64,000 nt of DNA from Batrachochytrium dendrobatidis JAM81. Taxonomy: Eukaryota > Chytridiomycota > Chytridiomycetes > Rhizophydiales. The notes under the pieces were generated by a model. The model saw only the letters and a program-made list of their open reading frames with translations, did not search any database and was not told where the DNA came from. The stretch is taken from contig NW_006281118.1 in assembly GCF_000203795.2 (NCBI RefSeq), positions 62,001 to 126,000 on the forward strand, given 5' to 3'. Shown piece after piece: positions 12,646 through 22,831 of the stretch. Within the stretch, counting starts at the first letter, position 1. Each line of letters starts with the position of its first letter. Both the position numbers and the translations under genes were made by a program.

Positions 12646-12832
12646 AATCTTGTATAAATAGTTGTCAAGCTATTGATACAAATGGTATAAAGGCGATTCA
12701 CTAGTAGCTCAGAAAAGTATAAATCACTGATAAATATACTTTATCAATGCTAATCCTCCCTGTTGCAATCAGGACGGCCTGGATGCAAAAGTTTAGCTGT
12801 AAATCTTGACAGCTGTTTGCATTCTATTTATA

Positions 12833-13463
12833 GCCGTATTCACGTAAAACATTTTTCTGTATTCATTTAAACCGTCATTTTGGTTGCGAATAAACAGTGC
12901 TCAACTGTGTGTTGTGTTTTCTTACTGAATATTCTCAGTTCTTTAGTGTTGGGATCGATTGGTACACAAACCCATTCTTTATTATACTCGAATCATTTTA
13001 GTAGAATTCAAGAATGTGTAATAATAAAGTTCCAATCCTCGCGCTGTTTATTAAATGGTTGATACATCATGTCTAACCAAACAGTTGTTTTGTGGAATAG
13101 AATGCTGTCTAGAATAACATGCGTGTATGGAAATGTTACATGCCATGGTTTAAAAGGTCTTGAAATATTACAACATTCACAACTCCTTTGATCAGTCAAT
13201 AAACACACTGACCATCATATGAATCACACAATCTTGACATTGCTGATCAAAATGTTTGTACTTGACAAGGTCCACAAGTGCACTATTTCATGCGTAAAAG
13301 GACATGTTTTGAAGGCTAAAATCACCAGAAACTATTTTGAACAATGATTCGAAAGGACACACTGTTGTCCAGTAAGATTGACACCAGTCAAACATGAGAT
13401 TGGCTGTTTATCATGTATTTGGTACCCTTATTTACTGTTCCATTTTACGTGAACACTGCTGTA
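12833..13463. mobile_element. MITE-like element with terminal inverted repeats (about 630 bp)
   Basis: The left end GCCGTATTCACGTAAAAC (from 12833) and right end CCATTTTACGTGAACACTGC (to about 13463) are inverted copies of the same motif. The interior has no sustained reading frame. The segment AGATTGACACCAGTCAAAC at 13375 also occurs inside the elements at 36169 and 53886, tying these together as one family. Part of the interior (about 13010-13200) resembles 200-375 in inverted orientation. It lies just upstream of the PIP5-kinase gene. Confidence 0.6.
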
Positions 13464-13637
13464 TATTTGACTGCCTGTCAACTTTTTGACTAAAGTTCAA
13501 GACAAAGGGGATGAAAGTATTATATTTCAAAAATCCAATTTTGGCATGTTGAAACCGTTCTGACAGCACCAATCAGGCTGTCGTTGCAGCCTTTTGGATA
13601 CGAGAGTTTTCTGTTGGTAAATTGCACGATTGGTTAA

Positions 13638-14330
13638 ATGAATAGACTAAATGAAACCCTTGCGCAGAGCATCAAGATGAGCGATTGCAGACAATTTCTC
13701 ATTTTATTTTCATCCTTGTTCCCATTATCGATAGCTGCAAGCGTGAGTACTGTCCTGACACTACAGAGTATATTTTATTCAATAGAACCAATGCCAAGAA
13801 ACTGCAAGTATTCATATGGTCTGCATATAGCCACATTGACCGCATTCTCATTCATGTTCTGTGTAGATTATTGCCATTACTGCTCTGTTCATATCCCAAA
13901 CACTCGAGATTCCAGATCATCCCATAACTTGGGCTCAGCAGTAACGTATTGATTGTTGTAGCTATACCTAATTTGCAGTAGCTCTTTACTGATATGACTG
14001 TAACTGGATATAGCATCGATCAAATGTCAAGAGATATTACGAATTGATTCAGCTTGATCAGGCAGGCATCGTATCTCACATTCCAGCTCAGATTGGTACA
14101 TTTTGTTATGCTTTGGCAGTTGATGAGCTATTGACTGATATTGCATGTGTAATGGTCATGCTTTAGATCCTGTTTGGGGTAAATACAAGAAACCCAAGCA
14201 GTTGCCAGATCATGGAAAGCTACCACCAAGCCTATTGCCACCGCCTGCTACATCTAATCTAACCCCAACGTATCAATGGGGAGATCAGCATGAATACATA
14301 CACAAAGTGCAGTCCCGCTTATACAATTGA
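13638..14330 (+). pseudogene. possible gene remnant or small multi-exon gene
   Basis: Several short coding-like stretches lie in one direction but I could not join them into one frame. At 13638 or 13677 an ATG begins a hydrophobic leader (FLILFSSLFPLSIAAS) ending at a GTGAGT donor. About 14045-14148 reads YELIQLDQAGIVSHIPAQIG and onward. Then 14147-14330 reads CNGHALDPVWGKYKKP to VQSRLYN and stop, in a different frame. The stop at 14328-14330 is 16 bp from an inverted-repeat element. This could be a secreted-protein gene with small exons or a decayed gene. I do not recognise a family. Confidence 0.25.
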
Positions 14331-14346
14331 CGTTTGATCAAAGCAA

Positions 14347-14705
14347 CTGCATTCACGTCAATGAAGCATTATCTTGCAGTCGGGACCTTGGAACAAACAA
14401 GGATTGGATCTTCGTTGGTTTGGTAAACATTCAATCAACACAACAATCATAATTCAAACTGTGGTTTTGATCCGAAACTCGCTTGTTTTGGTAGTTGTAC
14501 GATTGCCAGATATTGATTCAACTGGTATCAAAAACTCGTGTTCTAGTTCAATTGTTTCATGTCACAAGAAACTAGCAAACCAACACACCAAAAGATAACA
14601 ATGTCCAGTCAATATGATGTGAACTATCAATCATTTCGCAAGACTAGCTGTTTATTATATATATTGTCCCCTTATTTAGTCTCATTTTACGTGAATACGG
14701 TTGTA
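14347..14705 (+). mobile_element. MITE-like element, copy 1 of an inverted pair (359 bp)
   Basis: The left terminus CTGCATTCACGTCAATG and right terminus CTCATTTTACGTGAATACGG are imperfect inverted repeats. The whole unit is nearly identical, in opposite orientation, to 33466-33821; the main difference seen is a 3-bp indel near 14560. It contains a 74-codon open frame, but the reading frame has no recognisable content and I treat it as non-coding. It ends 47 bp from the stop codon of the GTPase gene. Confidence 0.75.
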
Positions 14706-14751
14706 AATATCAATATATTATTTGGTACAGTAATAAAATAGTCGATAGATT

Positions 14752-17486
14752 TTACTTTTTGCCAAGCAACATTGACCATATTGATGATCGTTTTGCTTGT
14801 TGGCTTTGATTTGATGCATGTGTATTGGATCCGTATCCTTGTACATTCGGTGTATACCCTTGAGTTGCACCTCCATATGAATATCCTGCAGAACCATGTC
14901 CACTAGCAGGTTTCTTTTTGCTTCCAAAGAACCGATTCCATCCACTCGATCGTTTACTAGAGTTGCTGTTGTATTCTGCGTGGTATTGGCTCTCCATATG
15001 TGATACAGATGCCCTCCGATCAAGTACAACCGCTGATGCAGGCATAGCCAAGGGTTGTATAGCTGCGTCACCGTGATCTCTACCGTCTCCAGTCACTGTC
15101 ATGTCTGAAAGTAGGGCACCTTTGGTAGGTACAGGCATGGCTGATTTGGGTGTGGAGAGCGAATTGGCCAGTCCTCTATCATCATAGTTGAATACATCAC
15201 TTTCAAGAAAGTCCAGATCGAGTTTGTGTATATTTGCATGTCGTTTGGATTTACTTGATATGTCTGCAAGTCGTTCGTTCTTGGGTGGTGGCAGGGGAGC
15301 AGATGTCACGCTAAGCTTGGATATGACTGTGGATCCTGACGATACTCTTGATGATACCAACGATGCTGATTTTTGTCGATACCCTCCATATGTTTTGCTG
15401 GATGCATAGGGCGCTTTAGGTAAATGTGCGGTTGAACCATTCAGGACAGTGTCTCCCTCGTCCTCAGTAATCGTGTCAAGCAGTGCTGTATTCAGCATCA
15501 TTTGCTCTGACTCGATCAAAAGATCTGAAAGCGACAGAGCAGGAGATGATTTTGATTGGCCATCATCCAAAGAGCTGAGACTGCCTCCAATGGGTGACTT
15601 GATGTAGAGATGTCTTTGTAAATTTGCTGCTTGCTTGGGTATTTGAATGGCAGTGTTCTTGGTAAGATCAAACTGTGACTGGGTTGGAGTTGTTGATATC
15701 AATGTATTTGTCGTGGTAATGTCTGGTGCAGACGAAGCTGCTGTGGGTGTGATGTCGAGTTGGTCTACAAAAGTTGAATAGTTTAGTTTTACAATCAAGT
15801 CCTACAATAGTCCTACAATAGTCCAGGAATGGCAATAAAACATACCACTCATTGTAAAATCTGTGCCAGAATCAACATGATTTCGAAACGATGATTCTGA
15901 TTTGCAAGCATCTTGGTTTCGAGACAATGCCAATTCATGTGCATTTTCATCAACGGGAGAATCTACAATCAAAGCCGTCGTGTACGACGCTTCGGAAGAG
16001 GTTGATGAAGCAAAAGACATGACAGATCGCATAGAATCTGCATCAGTATCACGGGCACGCGCAGTCAACGAGATACGTCCAATCTTGCGTGGGGTATGTG
16101 CAAGAATAGCTTGAAAGAACCCCATAACATTGTCGTCTAGCTTTGCACTACATTCGTAGTAGGCATCTGCATGAATAGAAGCAGCCAGTTGACGACCTTG
16201 TTCTGTCGTAACAGGAGCAAGTCCAAGATTTGCAAGACGAGAAATAACCGTTTCATCTGCTCGTAAATCACTCTTTGTTGCCAGCAACGAAAGAGGACAA
16301 TCCGCACACAGAAATCGAACTTCAGGGACCCACTAAACAAAAACTTGGGGTGAATACAATAATAACAACCAGACACGAAAGATCGCTTTACCTTTTCCAA
16401 TACTTGGTCAAAGGACTGATGAGAATCTACGGCGTAGCATACGACGACGTCTGTGGCACCTTCATACGAAAATGGACGCAATCTGTCAAAGGCAGAGGCA
16501 CCTGCTGTGTCAATAATAGCAACATTCGGATAGTTGTCTAACGAATATCTGTCTTCAATCGTTGCAAGATGGTACTGAATGACATTCAATGGTCGTGTTA
16601 GCAATCGAAATTCATAATATTTTAAAAAATAAAAATCAGCAAAAAATGACAATCAGCATTGTCCACTACAGCCAAATAAGCATTTCAAGCCATCATTGAT
16701 GGGCTGGAGTAGTGTTGTGGATTGCACTCGTACATCCAATAGGAACACAGCGCGATGCAAGCTGTCAAGAACAAGACACGGAAAAGTGAAACATTTCAAT
16801 ACCACAATATGTTGGTACAGAAAATGAACAATGGACTAGACCCAAAAATACGTGCACAGAAAAATGCTGGATTGCATCGTAACCATTTACAAGGTCCAGT
16901 CAGATGAATACAGTCACCCTATTAACCCTGAATGTCATTGCCCAACTACGCAGACAAATCATAGCATGATCAAGAATCATCCCTTATATAAAGTAGCTGT
17001 GATAGTTTAATTCAAGACTAAACGAAATTCCTTTTAAACAACCCTACTCCTGCAACCATGTGATTTTTGAAGCAGGTAGAGTCAAAATCATCTTGTATAG
17101 TGCGATTCCATTCAGTATAGGCTAGAAATGAGAATACAGACACTGGCCAACTGAGGGTTTGATTATACAAGCATGGCTGGATACAAAAAGCCTCCTTTCA
17201 GAATTTTCAAGGTAACACTTGAGCAGCTCAACAATGCAATCAGTAGTATAGCGATTCATGCTGGCTGAAAGGGTGTTGCAGTAGTGTACAGCAGAGCAAA
17301 TCGTGGAGATTGTGCTGATAAATCCATTCAAGTATACATGAATGCAGTAATACTTACAGTTGGACATGGAAGTTGTCGTAGAACATTGATGATGGCGCTC
17401 TTGCCAACTTCTTCATCGCCAACAAAGACTATTCGTCTCTGGGTTTGCATGTGGTTCATGACCTGAACTAGTTCAGATACGGGCAT
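14752..17486 (-). CDS. Rho/Ras-like small GTPase with long C-terminal extension
   Basis: GTP-binding switch protein, about 603 aa. Four exons: 17486-17358, 16574-16392, 16332-15846, 15764-14752. The G domain fills roughly residues 18-190: P-loop GDEEVGKS, switch-I region ATIEDRYS, G3 motif DTAG, G4 motif TKSD (the TKxD form typical of Rho proteins) and G5-like CSAK. After it comes a Ser/Thr-rich, probably disordered extension of about 400 residues. This ends in a basic Gly/Ser/Tyr-rich segment (SGWNRFFGSKKK, then SIWSMLLGKK). There is no C-terminal CAAX box, so any membrane attachment is by other means. The first intron (17357-16575, 783 nt) is the longest in the window. It shares a 211-bp upstream region with the divergent CGI121 gene. 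The spacing between P-loop and G3 is a few residues shorter than in Rho; a missed small exon is possible. Confidence 0.75.
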
Positions 17487-17697
17487 TTTTAGATTGCAGT
17501 GATTGTATGTGTATATGTCAAAGTATGCGGTTGGTTGTAGTGTGTTGCAAGTAATAATCTGTCGAGTAACGGACAAGCGGGCGGAATTCGAAAGCTTTGG
17601 AAAGTTTTTTGGGCAGTTTTTGGCTATTTGGGCATATTTAAACATTTGTGTTTTGGCTAAATTCACGGTTGATTTTATCTTCATTTTCACCAACTCG

Positions 17698-18461
17698 ATG
17701 ATTCTGTCGATCCCGCAACTGATACTGCCTTTATCAACCACTACCAACAGTGAAGAACCCATTCATCATCCACAGCAGAATTCTCATCTTTGTTCAACTC
17801 CACAAGTACATGCGTATCTCTTTACCAATGTTATAGATACTCAGCAACTTCTCACTCATCTACGGCATGTTCCTCCAATTCTTCCAACTGCAGTCTACTT
17901 GGATGCATCCAAGATATTCTCCTTGTTTCAACTGTCATTGGCTGTCACAAAAACACACTTGAATAAATGTACCAACAAAATGCGGACCCATTCTGATCAG
18001 TCGGAAATCTTGCTTTCCTTGTCTGGCGATACATCTATATCACAGGCATTTAAGCAGTTTGGAATATCAAAACACACTTGCAATGTATTGGTTGTAGACT
18101 ATTCTGGAAATGATCAAATAGAAAATCATAATCAGGTGCGTTGATTATCACTGTATTGGCATGTGTATATCTGGTTGAATACTGATCGTTTTGAACAGGA
18201 AATATTGCAAGACTTGACTCGACACATTCACGGGACTCACATTGCAGAATTTACGGATCTGGACAATATTCGAGACATGAAAGCTATTCGCAAGGTGGGT
18301 TGAATTCGTTTGGAGTGGAGTTCATTGGCTTGTCAAGATCGATCATGTATTCATTTAGCTTGATTGTGCAGATTTATTCCATTCCCACTGCGGTAGAAGA
18401 CTTGCAAGAAATCGAATCGTTGATTGTAGGAACAATGGCACTACAAGGAAACACTAAATAA
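17698..18461 (+). CDS. CGI121: EKC/KEOPS complex subunit CGI121 (TPRKB)
   Basis: Subunit of the KEOPS/EKC complex, which supports the t6A modification of tRNAs through Kae1 and binds the Bud32 kinase. Length about 207 aa in three exons: 17698-18135, 18199-18294, 18372-18461, all phase 0. Seen features are the family N-terminus (VHAYLFTNVIDTQQLLTHL), the central LDASKIFSLFQLSLAVTKTH segment, and the conserved mid-region SGDTSISQAFKQFGISKHT. The C-terminal IYSIPTAVEDLQEIESLIVG matches the family end. It is slightly longer than the human protein because of a Ser/His/Gln-rich N-terminal loop. A longer upstream open frame in phase is probably untranslated because the family N-terminus starts close to this ATG. 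Confidence 0.9.
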
Positions 18462-18604
18462 AATACTGTAATGTAAAATGACTATTGTTGGATGTGGTCA
18501 TGCATGTGTGCTAGAAATGCTGATTTGGATTGAACATTGATTTTACCCAGTTGTTAACCCAGCAGTTGACCCATCAGATACAAACGTAAAACTTGATTGC
18601 TTTG

Positions 18605-19589
18605 ATGCTCACTCAGTGCTCATTTCCTGACACTTTGACCGACAAGCCCAGTGACAGTATAAATAATACACTGGATACCCTCATCACATCAACCTTTTCG
18701 GACAGAATCCAACTCCTGCGTGAACTCGTTTCTGTTCATGCTGCAGCAACGTCATCCCAGCCCACTGCCTTATCTCATATCCTTTCTGACCTCTCACATC
18801 AAATATCCACTCTTGAATCTCAAGCAGCAGATCTTCAACAAGCTCTTGATACAGAAACTACCCTATTAGGTCATGGCAGATCCAATATCCTACCAAAATT
18901 GAAGCAGCAAGAGTCTGTGCTCATTCAAATGCTGGACAAGGTAAACGCTGGGGGTACACATGCCACTTCTACTGAGCATACTGCAGATGTGTCTGATACC
19001 TTGACATTCATGAAAGTGGCATCTGCAAGCGACACGAATGGAGAGCCAGATGCAGATCCAACAAGCCATGCCCCCAAAAAAGAAAAACCGTCTGCTAAAC
19101 CTTGTAGATCCATCCGACTACTCACCGACGATGAATACAATCACATTCCTCAATATATTGGTACGTTTAGTTGGATATATTTCAACCCCAACTTGCTTGT
19201 GAAGAGTCATGGGTTACTGATATTCAATTGTTTTGTGGACATGTCGATTTAAACCATTAGTGGGTCGGATTACATTAGAAAAAATCAATCAGGCCATCAC
19301 TGATCTCAATCTTCTTATAAGTGACAAGTACAAGATTTTTAAACTGCCTCAGCAGAAAATGTCTAAATTGCAGCGATCCATCTATTGGGAACACAAGCAG
19401 CTCGCGACTGCCGAGACAAAGTCTCGTGTGTTTGTTACAGAAAAGGATTTGAAGGATAAAAGTGGAGGGTGGACGGAGAGCGGATTCAAGTTTGATGCTG
19501 TGGGCAGAAACGTTGTTGCTATTCTGAGACATTTGGGGAGAATCAAGGAAGTGCGAGGTGGTGGTCATACACGAATCGTGTTGCAATAA
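18605..19589 (+). CDS. SKA1: spindle and kinetochore-associated protein 1 (SKA1)
   Basis: Microtubule-binding subunit of the Ska complex, which couples kinetochores to depolymerising microtubule ends. Length about 294 aa, exons 18605-19160 and 19261-19589. The N-terminal part is helical and coiled-coil-like (ILSDLSHQISTLESQAADLQ), followed by a charged linker. The C-terminal winged-helix microtubule-binding domain is clear: DEYNHIPQYI, then VGRITLEKINQAI, KYKIFKLPQQ, and the near-diagnostic end RHLGRIKEVRGGGHTRIVLQ. In most ascomycete and basidiomycete fungi the Dam1 complex does this job, so SKA1 is notable. It lies 3 kb from KNTC1/ROD, another kinetochore gene; I do not claim the linkage is functional. 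Confidence 0.9.
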
Positions 19590-19704
19590 AACGGTATAAA
19601 AGACTCGAGCATAACTTGAAGAAACTACATATTATCAGTATCATCTCTTGGTAACTACTGAGCAAGATTGAAAATAGATTGATTAGGCTCAAACTCATGC
19701 ATAT

Positions 19705-21069
19705 TTATTCATCGACAAAATTCAAATCGCTCTTGCGGTCTGGAGCATAAGTGTCTTTATGCGTGTTGTATAGTTCCTGAAGCCCTTCCATATAAAGCTT
19801 GTGGAATGTTTGTGTTTCTTCCAGAGTAGGATTGTCAATCTTTGGGCACTGAATCGGTTTTCCAACTAAATCATTGTTTTTAAAGATTGGCAAGTTTAAA
19901 AAATCATAAAAAACAGCTCAATAATTGGACGAGAACGAGTAGGACCAAAGCTGAACTTACCAACCGATACAATACGACGACGATAGGGTAGAATTCCCAT
20001 GTTATAAGTAAAAATACCACGACCATGCAGGAGAGGAGGTGAGAAGCTTGCGATTTTTTGAAACCATTTCTGGTATTTTCGAATAAACGAGTCTTTTGGG
20101 GTTGAAACTTGATCCCATATATCGTTTTCACCAAAAGAAAAGACAGGCACAAGACATGCGCCAGCTCGAAGAGCTACTTTAACAAATCCAAATCGCTTTA
20201 CGAGAACAAGATCGCATGTGCCTGGATGAGCATTAAGAGCTTCTGCAGCACCGCCAACCACAATCATGATGGCGTTTCCTTGACCTTGTTTAAGAACATA
20301 GTCGCATGATTCGCGACTTGCTGAGCAAATGCCAAGATCTATAAGATATGAAACCATTGGTAAACAAGGACAATTCATAGATACAAAGCAACAGAATCTT
20401 ACGCAGAATGATTTCCCTAAAGAATGGCATTCTAAAATTGGCAGCGAGAGTCATGAGTCGCAGATCGATGCCTTTAAACTCTTGGGAGAAGTGAGTAGCT
20501 TCTGTAGCAAAGTTGGACCATGCGCCAAGCGAGATGATTCCTAACAGTCGATGAGATTTAAGAATGGAATTAGCTTGTTGCAGTGTGCAGTCAGCATTGC
20601 ATAGTCAAACCCACAGCAGCACAAGGGGGTTCAGCATGCAATCTAAACCGCCGCAATATGCTTTGAAGCTCATTGCAGTATTAAGCATATTAGGGTGGGT
20701 TCCCAACTAGCAGATCCATGAAGAATATGAACCAACAAGCTCACCATGAGGATGGTACCCAAAGACATAGTTTTTTTTGGGGTCCAAATCCACAGTCTTG
20801 ACGAGAGAAATAGGAAAGAAGTCAGCCAGCCATTTCCAAAGCGACAGTCTTCTCAACCACATAACCTTGCGACCTCCCTGTTGTGGAGTAGAGTCGAGCA
20901 TGATGTATACGATATAACCAAGAGCAAAGGGCAAGAGTGGTGGAGTGATCAGCATGAAAATGAACAAGGCTAGACAGCATGGCAATAGAAGAAGCCAGAG
21001 AACAACAGCAGCAGTCTGTCGTCTGCGCGAGAAGGGAACATTCAATGGAGCCATTTGCATTCCTGACAT
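19705..21069 (-). CDS. diacylglycerol O-acyltransferase 2 (DGAT2/Dga1)
   Basis: ER and lipid-droplet enzyme that makes triacylglycerol from diacylglycerol and acyl-CoA, about 333 aa. Four exons: 21069-20745, 20540-20403, 20338-19961, 19865-19705. The N-terminal half has a long hydrophobic hairpin (VVLWLLLLPCCLALFIFML, then LPFALGYIVYIML). The catalytic YHPHG motif spans the exon 1/2 junction and continues GIISLGAWSNFATEAT. Further family blocks are GNAIMIVVGGAAEALNAHPG, KRFGFVKVALRAGACLVPVFSFGEND, and the closing VGKPIQCPKI with LYMEGLQELYNTHKD. All diagnostic residues look intact. Confidence 0.95.
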
Positions 21070-21260
21070 GATGCAGTCAGATTACTAAAAATAAATAAGA
21101 TTGAGATGCTGCTGTACATCCATGTAAAATAATAAATAAGGGAGTCGACAGTTTTATGATTCAAATTCTTATTCTAAACTCGACGATTACCAACAAGAAT
21201 TGTATAAAACTATACTCGAACAGTACGAATGGTTTCTTGAATAATTCTTGTCATTGATGA

Positions 21261-22747
21261 TCATGTCGAGTCCACAACAATAATCTTGATGTTCCAAATC
21301 AACTGTTTCATTCGCTCCATATCCTCGGTTAGTCCACACCATCTACAGCACTCTCTTGCAATCTGTTCCATGTCTTGTAAAAACACTGTCAGATCCCCTC
21401 GAGTCAGTAACAGCTTGTTCGTTCTTACACTACGTCGAATATCTTTTGCAGTTCGTTGATTGAGTCCTAATTGTTTGAATAGATTTCGATCCAGCACGGA
21501 ACAAAATACTTGTTCCCACAACTTATCTATGAGTTGAATCACTTGTTCCATCTCCTTTGGGGGTGTGACTTGGGAAATGACTGCCCATTCATCTCCATAT
21601 TTCTTATAAAGTATTACAGGGATGCATGCCATCATACACGCCATCCAATCCGTCTCTAACTGAGCTAATGCCAAGAGTGTTTTTTGCTCAGTGTGAATGA
21701 GTGCTGAAGATATAGACGCAGGAACCGGATAAGTTTTAAGATCTGCTACATGTGATGATACAACAATGGGTTCTGTTTCCATATCATCCATGTCCATCAT
21801 TACATCTTCATCCATCATGTGTGTTTGATCCTGTTGCATGTGGTTTGAAGGTTCGATCGAGAATGCATGGAGATGAGTCGAGTGTATAGATGTGGTATGC
21901 TGTTGAATGGATGTTTGATTCAAAGATGAATGAGAGTTGTGATTTGAAAGATTAGTTTTAGACTGTTGCTTGTATTTCGATGCCTGATGCTGAATCTCGT
22001 TTACCAATGCTTGCGAGTTTCCTTTAAAATCAGAAATTGTAGGAATGCCATGTATCAATGCCTTGACACATAAATTCTTATCTACAGGATTTGATTGTAG
22101 TCAGTTTTATGGCTTTAATAAACTTGAATCAAACAAGTTCAAGACATTTACCATTGGACAACAAAACTACTTTGGATGCAGTTTCTGGAACGCATTGCAA
22201 GCAACATTGTAAGATAAGATCGTCATTGACAATCTAAACCATGAATAGACACGCAAGATTTACCAGTAGAAACTTTAATAACCTTGACCAAAGTCAGTAT
22301 TCTGGCGTGAAACTTACATCAGAACCATACAAAGTCGAGACATTCGACTTGACTTGACCACGAACTTTATTGTTTGAAAAGTCAGAGAGAGAGTTGAATA
22401 AAAACTGAATAGCTTGTCTAGCACAATCACCAAGCGATAGTTTAATCCGTTCAAGCGCATCGTCATGTATTAAAGTGTCCTTGGAATGATTAAACTAAAA
22501 CATTCTAGATTAAAACATGAATCCAGCACTGTAACACAACAAGACATACTTTGAGACCATCCAATTCTTGAACCACCACTTCAGGAATAAACAGAAACAT
22601 GTCATCAGACATATGATTAACGGATTGTTTCAACAAGCTCAATTGAGATATAAGAAAGTTGGTATCGACCACCACAGCAGTGAATTCCAATTGAATTGTT
22701 GCAGTGTTTGAATGCAAGGATGAGCCAGACAAAGAGCGACAGTCCAT
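21261..22747 (-). CDS. PIN-domain RNA endonuclease SWT1-like
   Basis: Predicted endoribonuclease of the SWT1 type (nuclear mRNP quality control in yeast), about 425 aa. Four exons: 22747-22550, 22494-22318, 22233-22152, 22081-21261. The PIN domain occupies about residues 20-180. The first catalytic Asp is in AVVVDTNFLIS, followed by FIPEVVVQELDGLK, then VNDDLILQC, and the last acidic site in VVLLSNDKNLCVKA. A low-complexity His/Gln/Asp/Met linker (EDVMMDMDDMETEP) leads to a helical C-terminal domain (about residues 300-425), as in SWT1. It starts only 84 bp from the divergent KNTC1 gene, so the two must share a promoter region. Confidence 0.82.
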
Positions 22748-22831
22748 TTATTGAATGGGTAAACTTGTTGAATTCATAAACTTGGATTTTATCGAGTTTC
22801 TCGAGTTTCTCGACTTGCATTCGTACCTCAC

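Noticed and set aside
14374..14598. Open frame of 74 codons repeated at 33573-33794 as a possible conserved small protein
   Set aside because: Its conservation is explained by the near-identical inverted MITE-like copies; a 3-bp difference and the element ends argue for non-coding repeat DNA.
17122..17367. Minus-strand frame as an extra exon of the GTPase gene
   Set aside because: The only good acceptor gives an in-frame stop after two codons in the needed phase.
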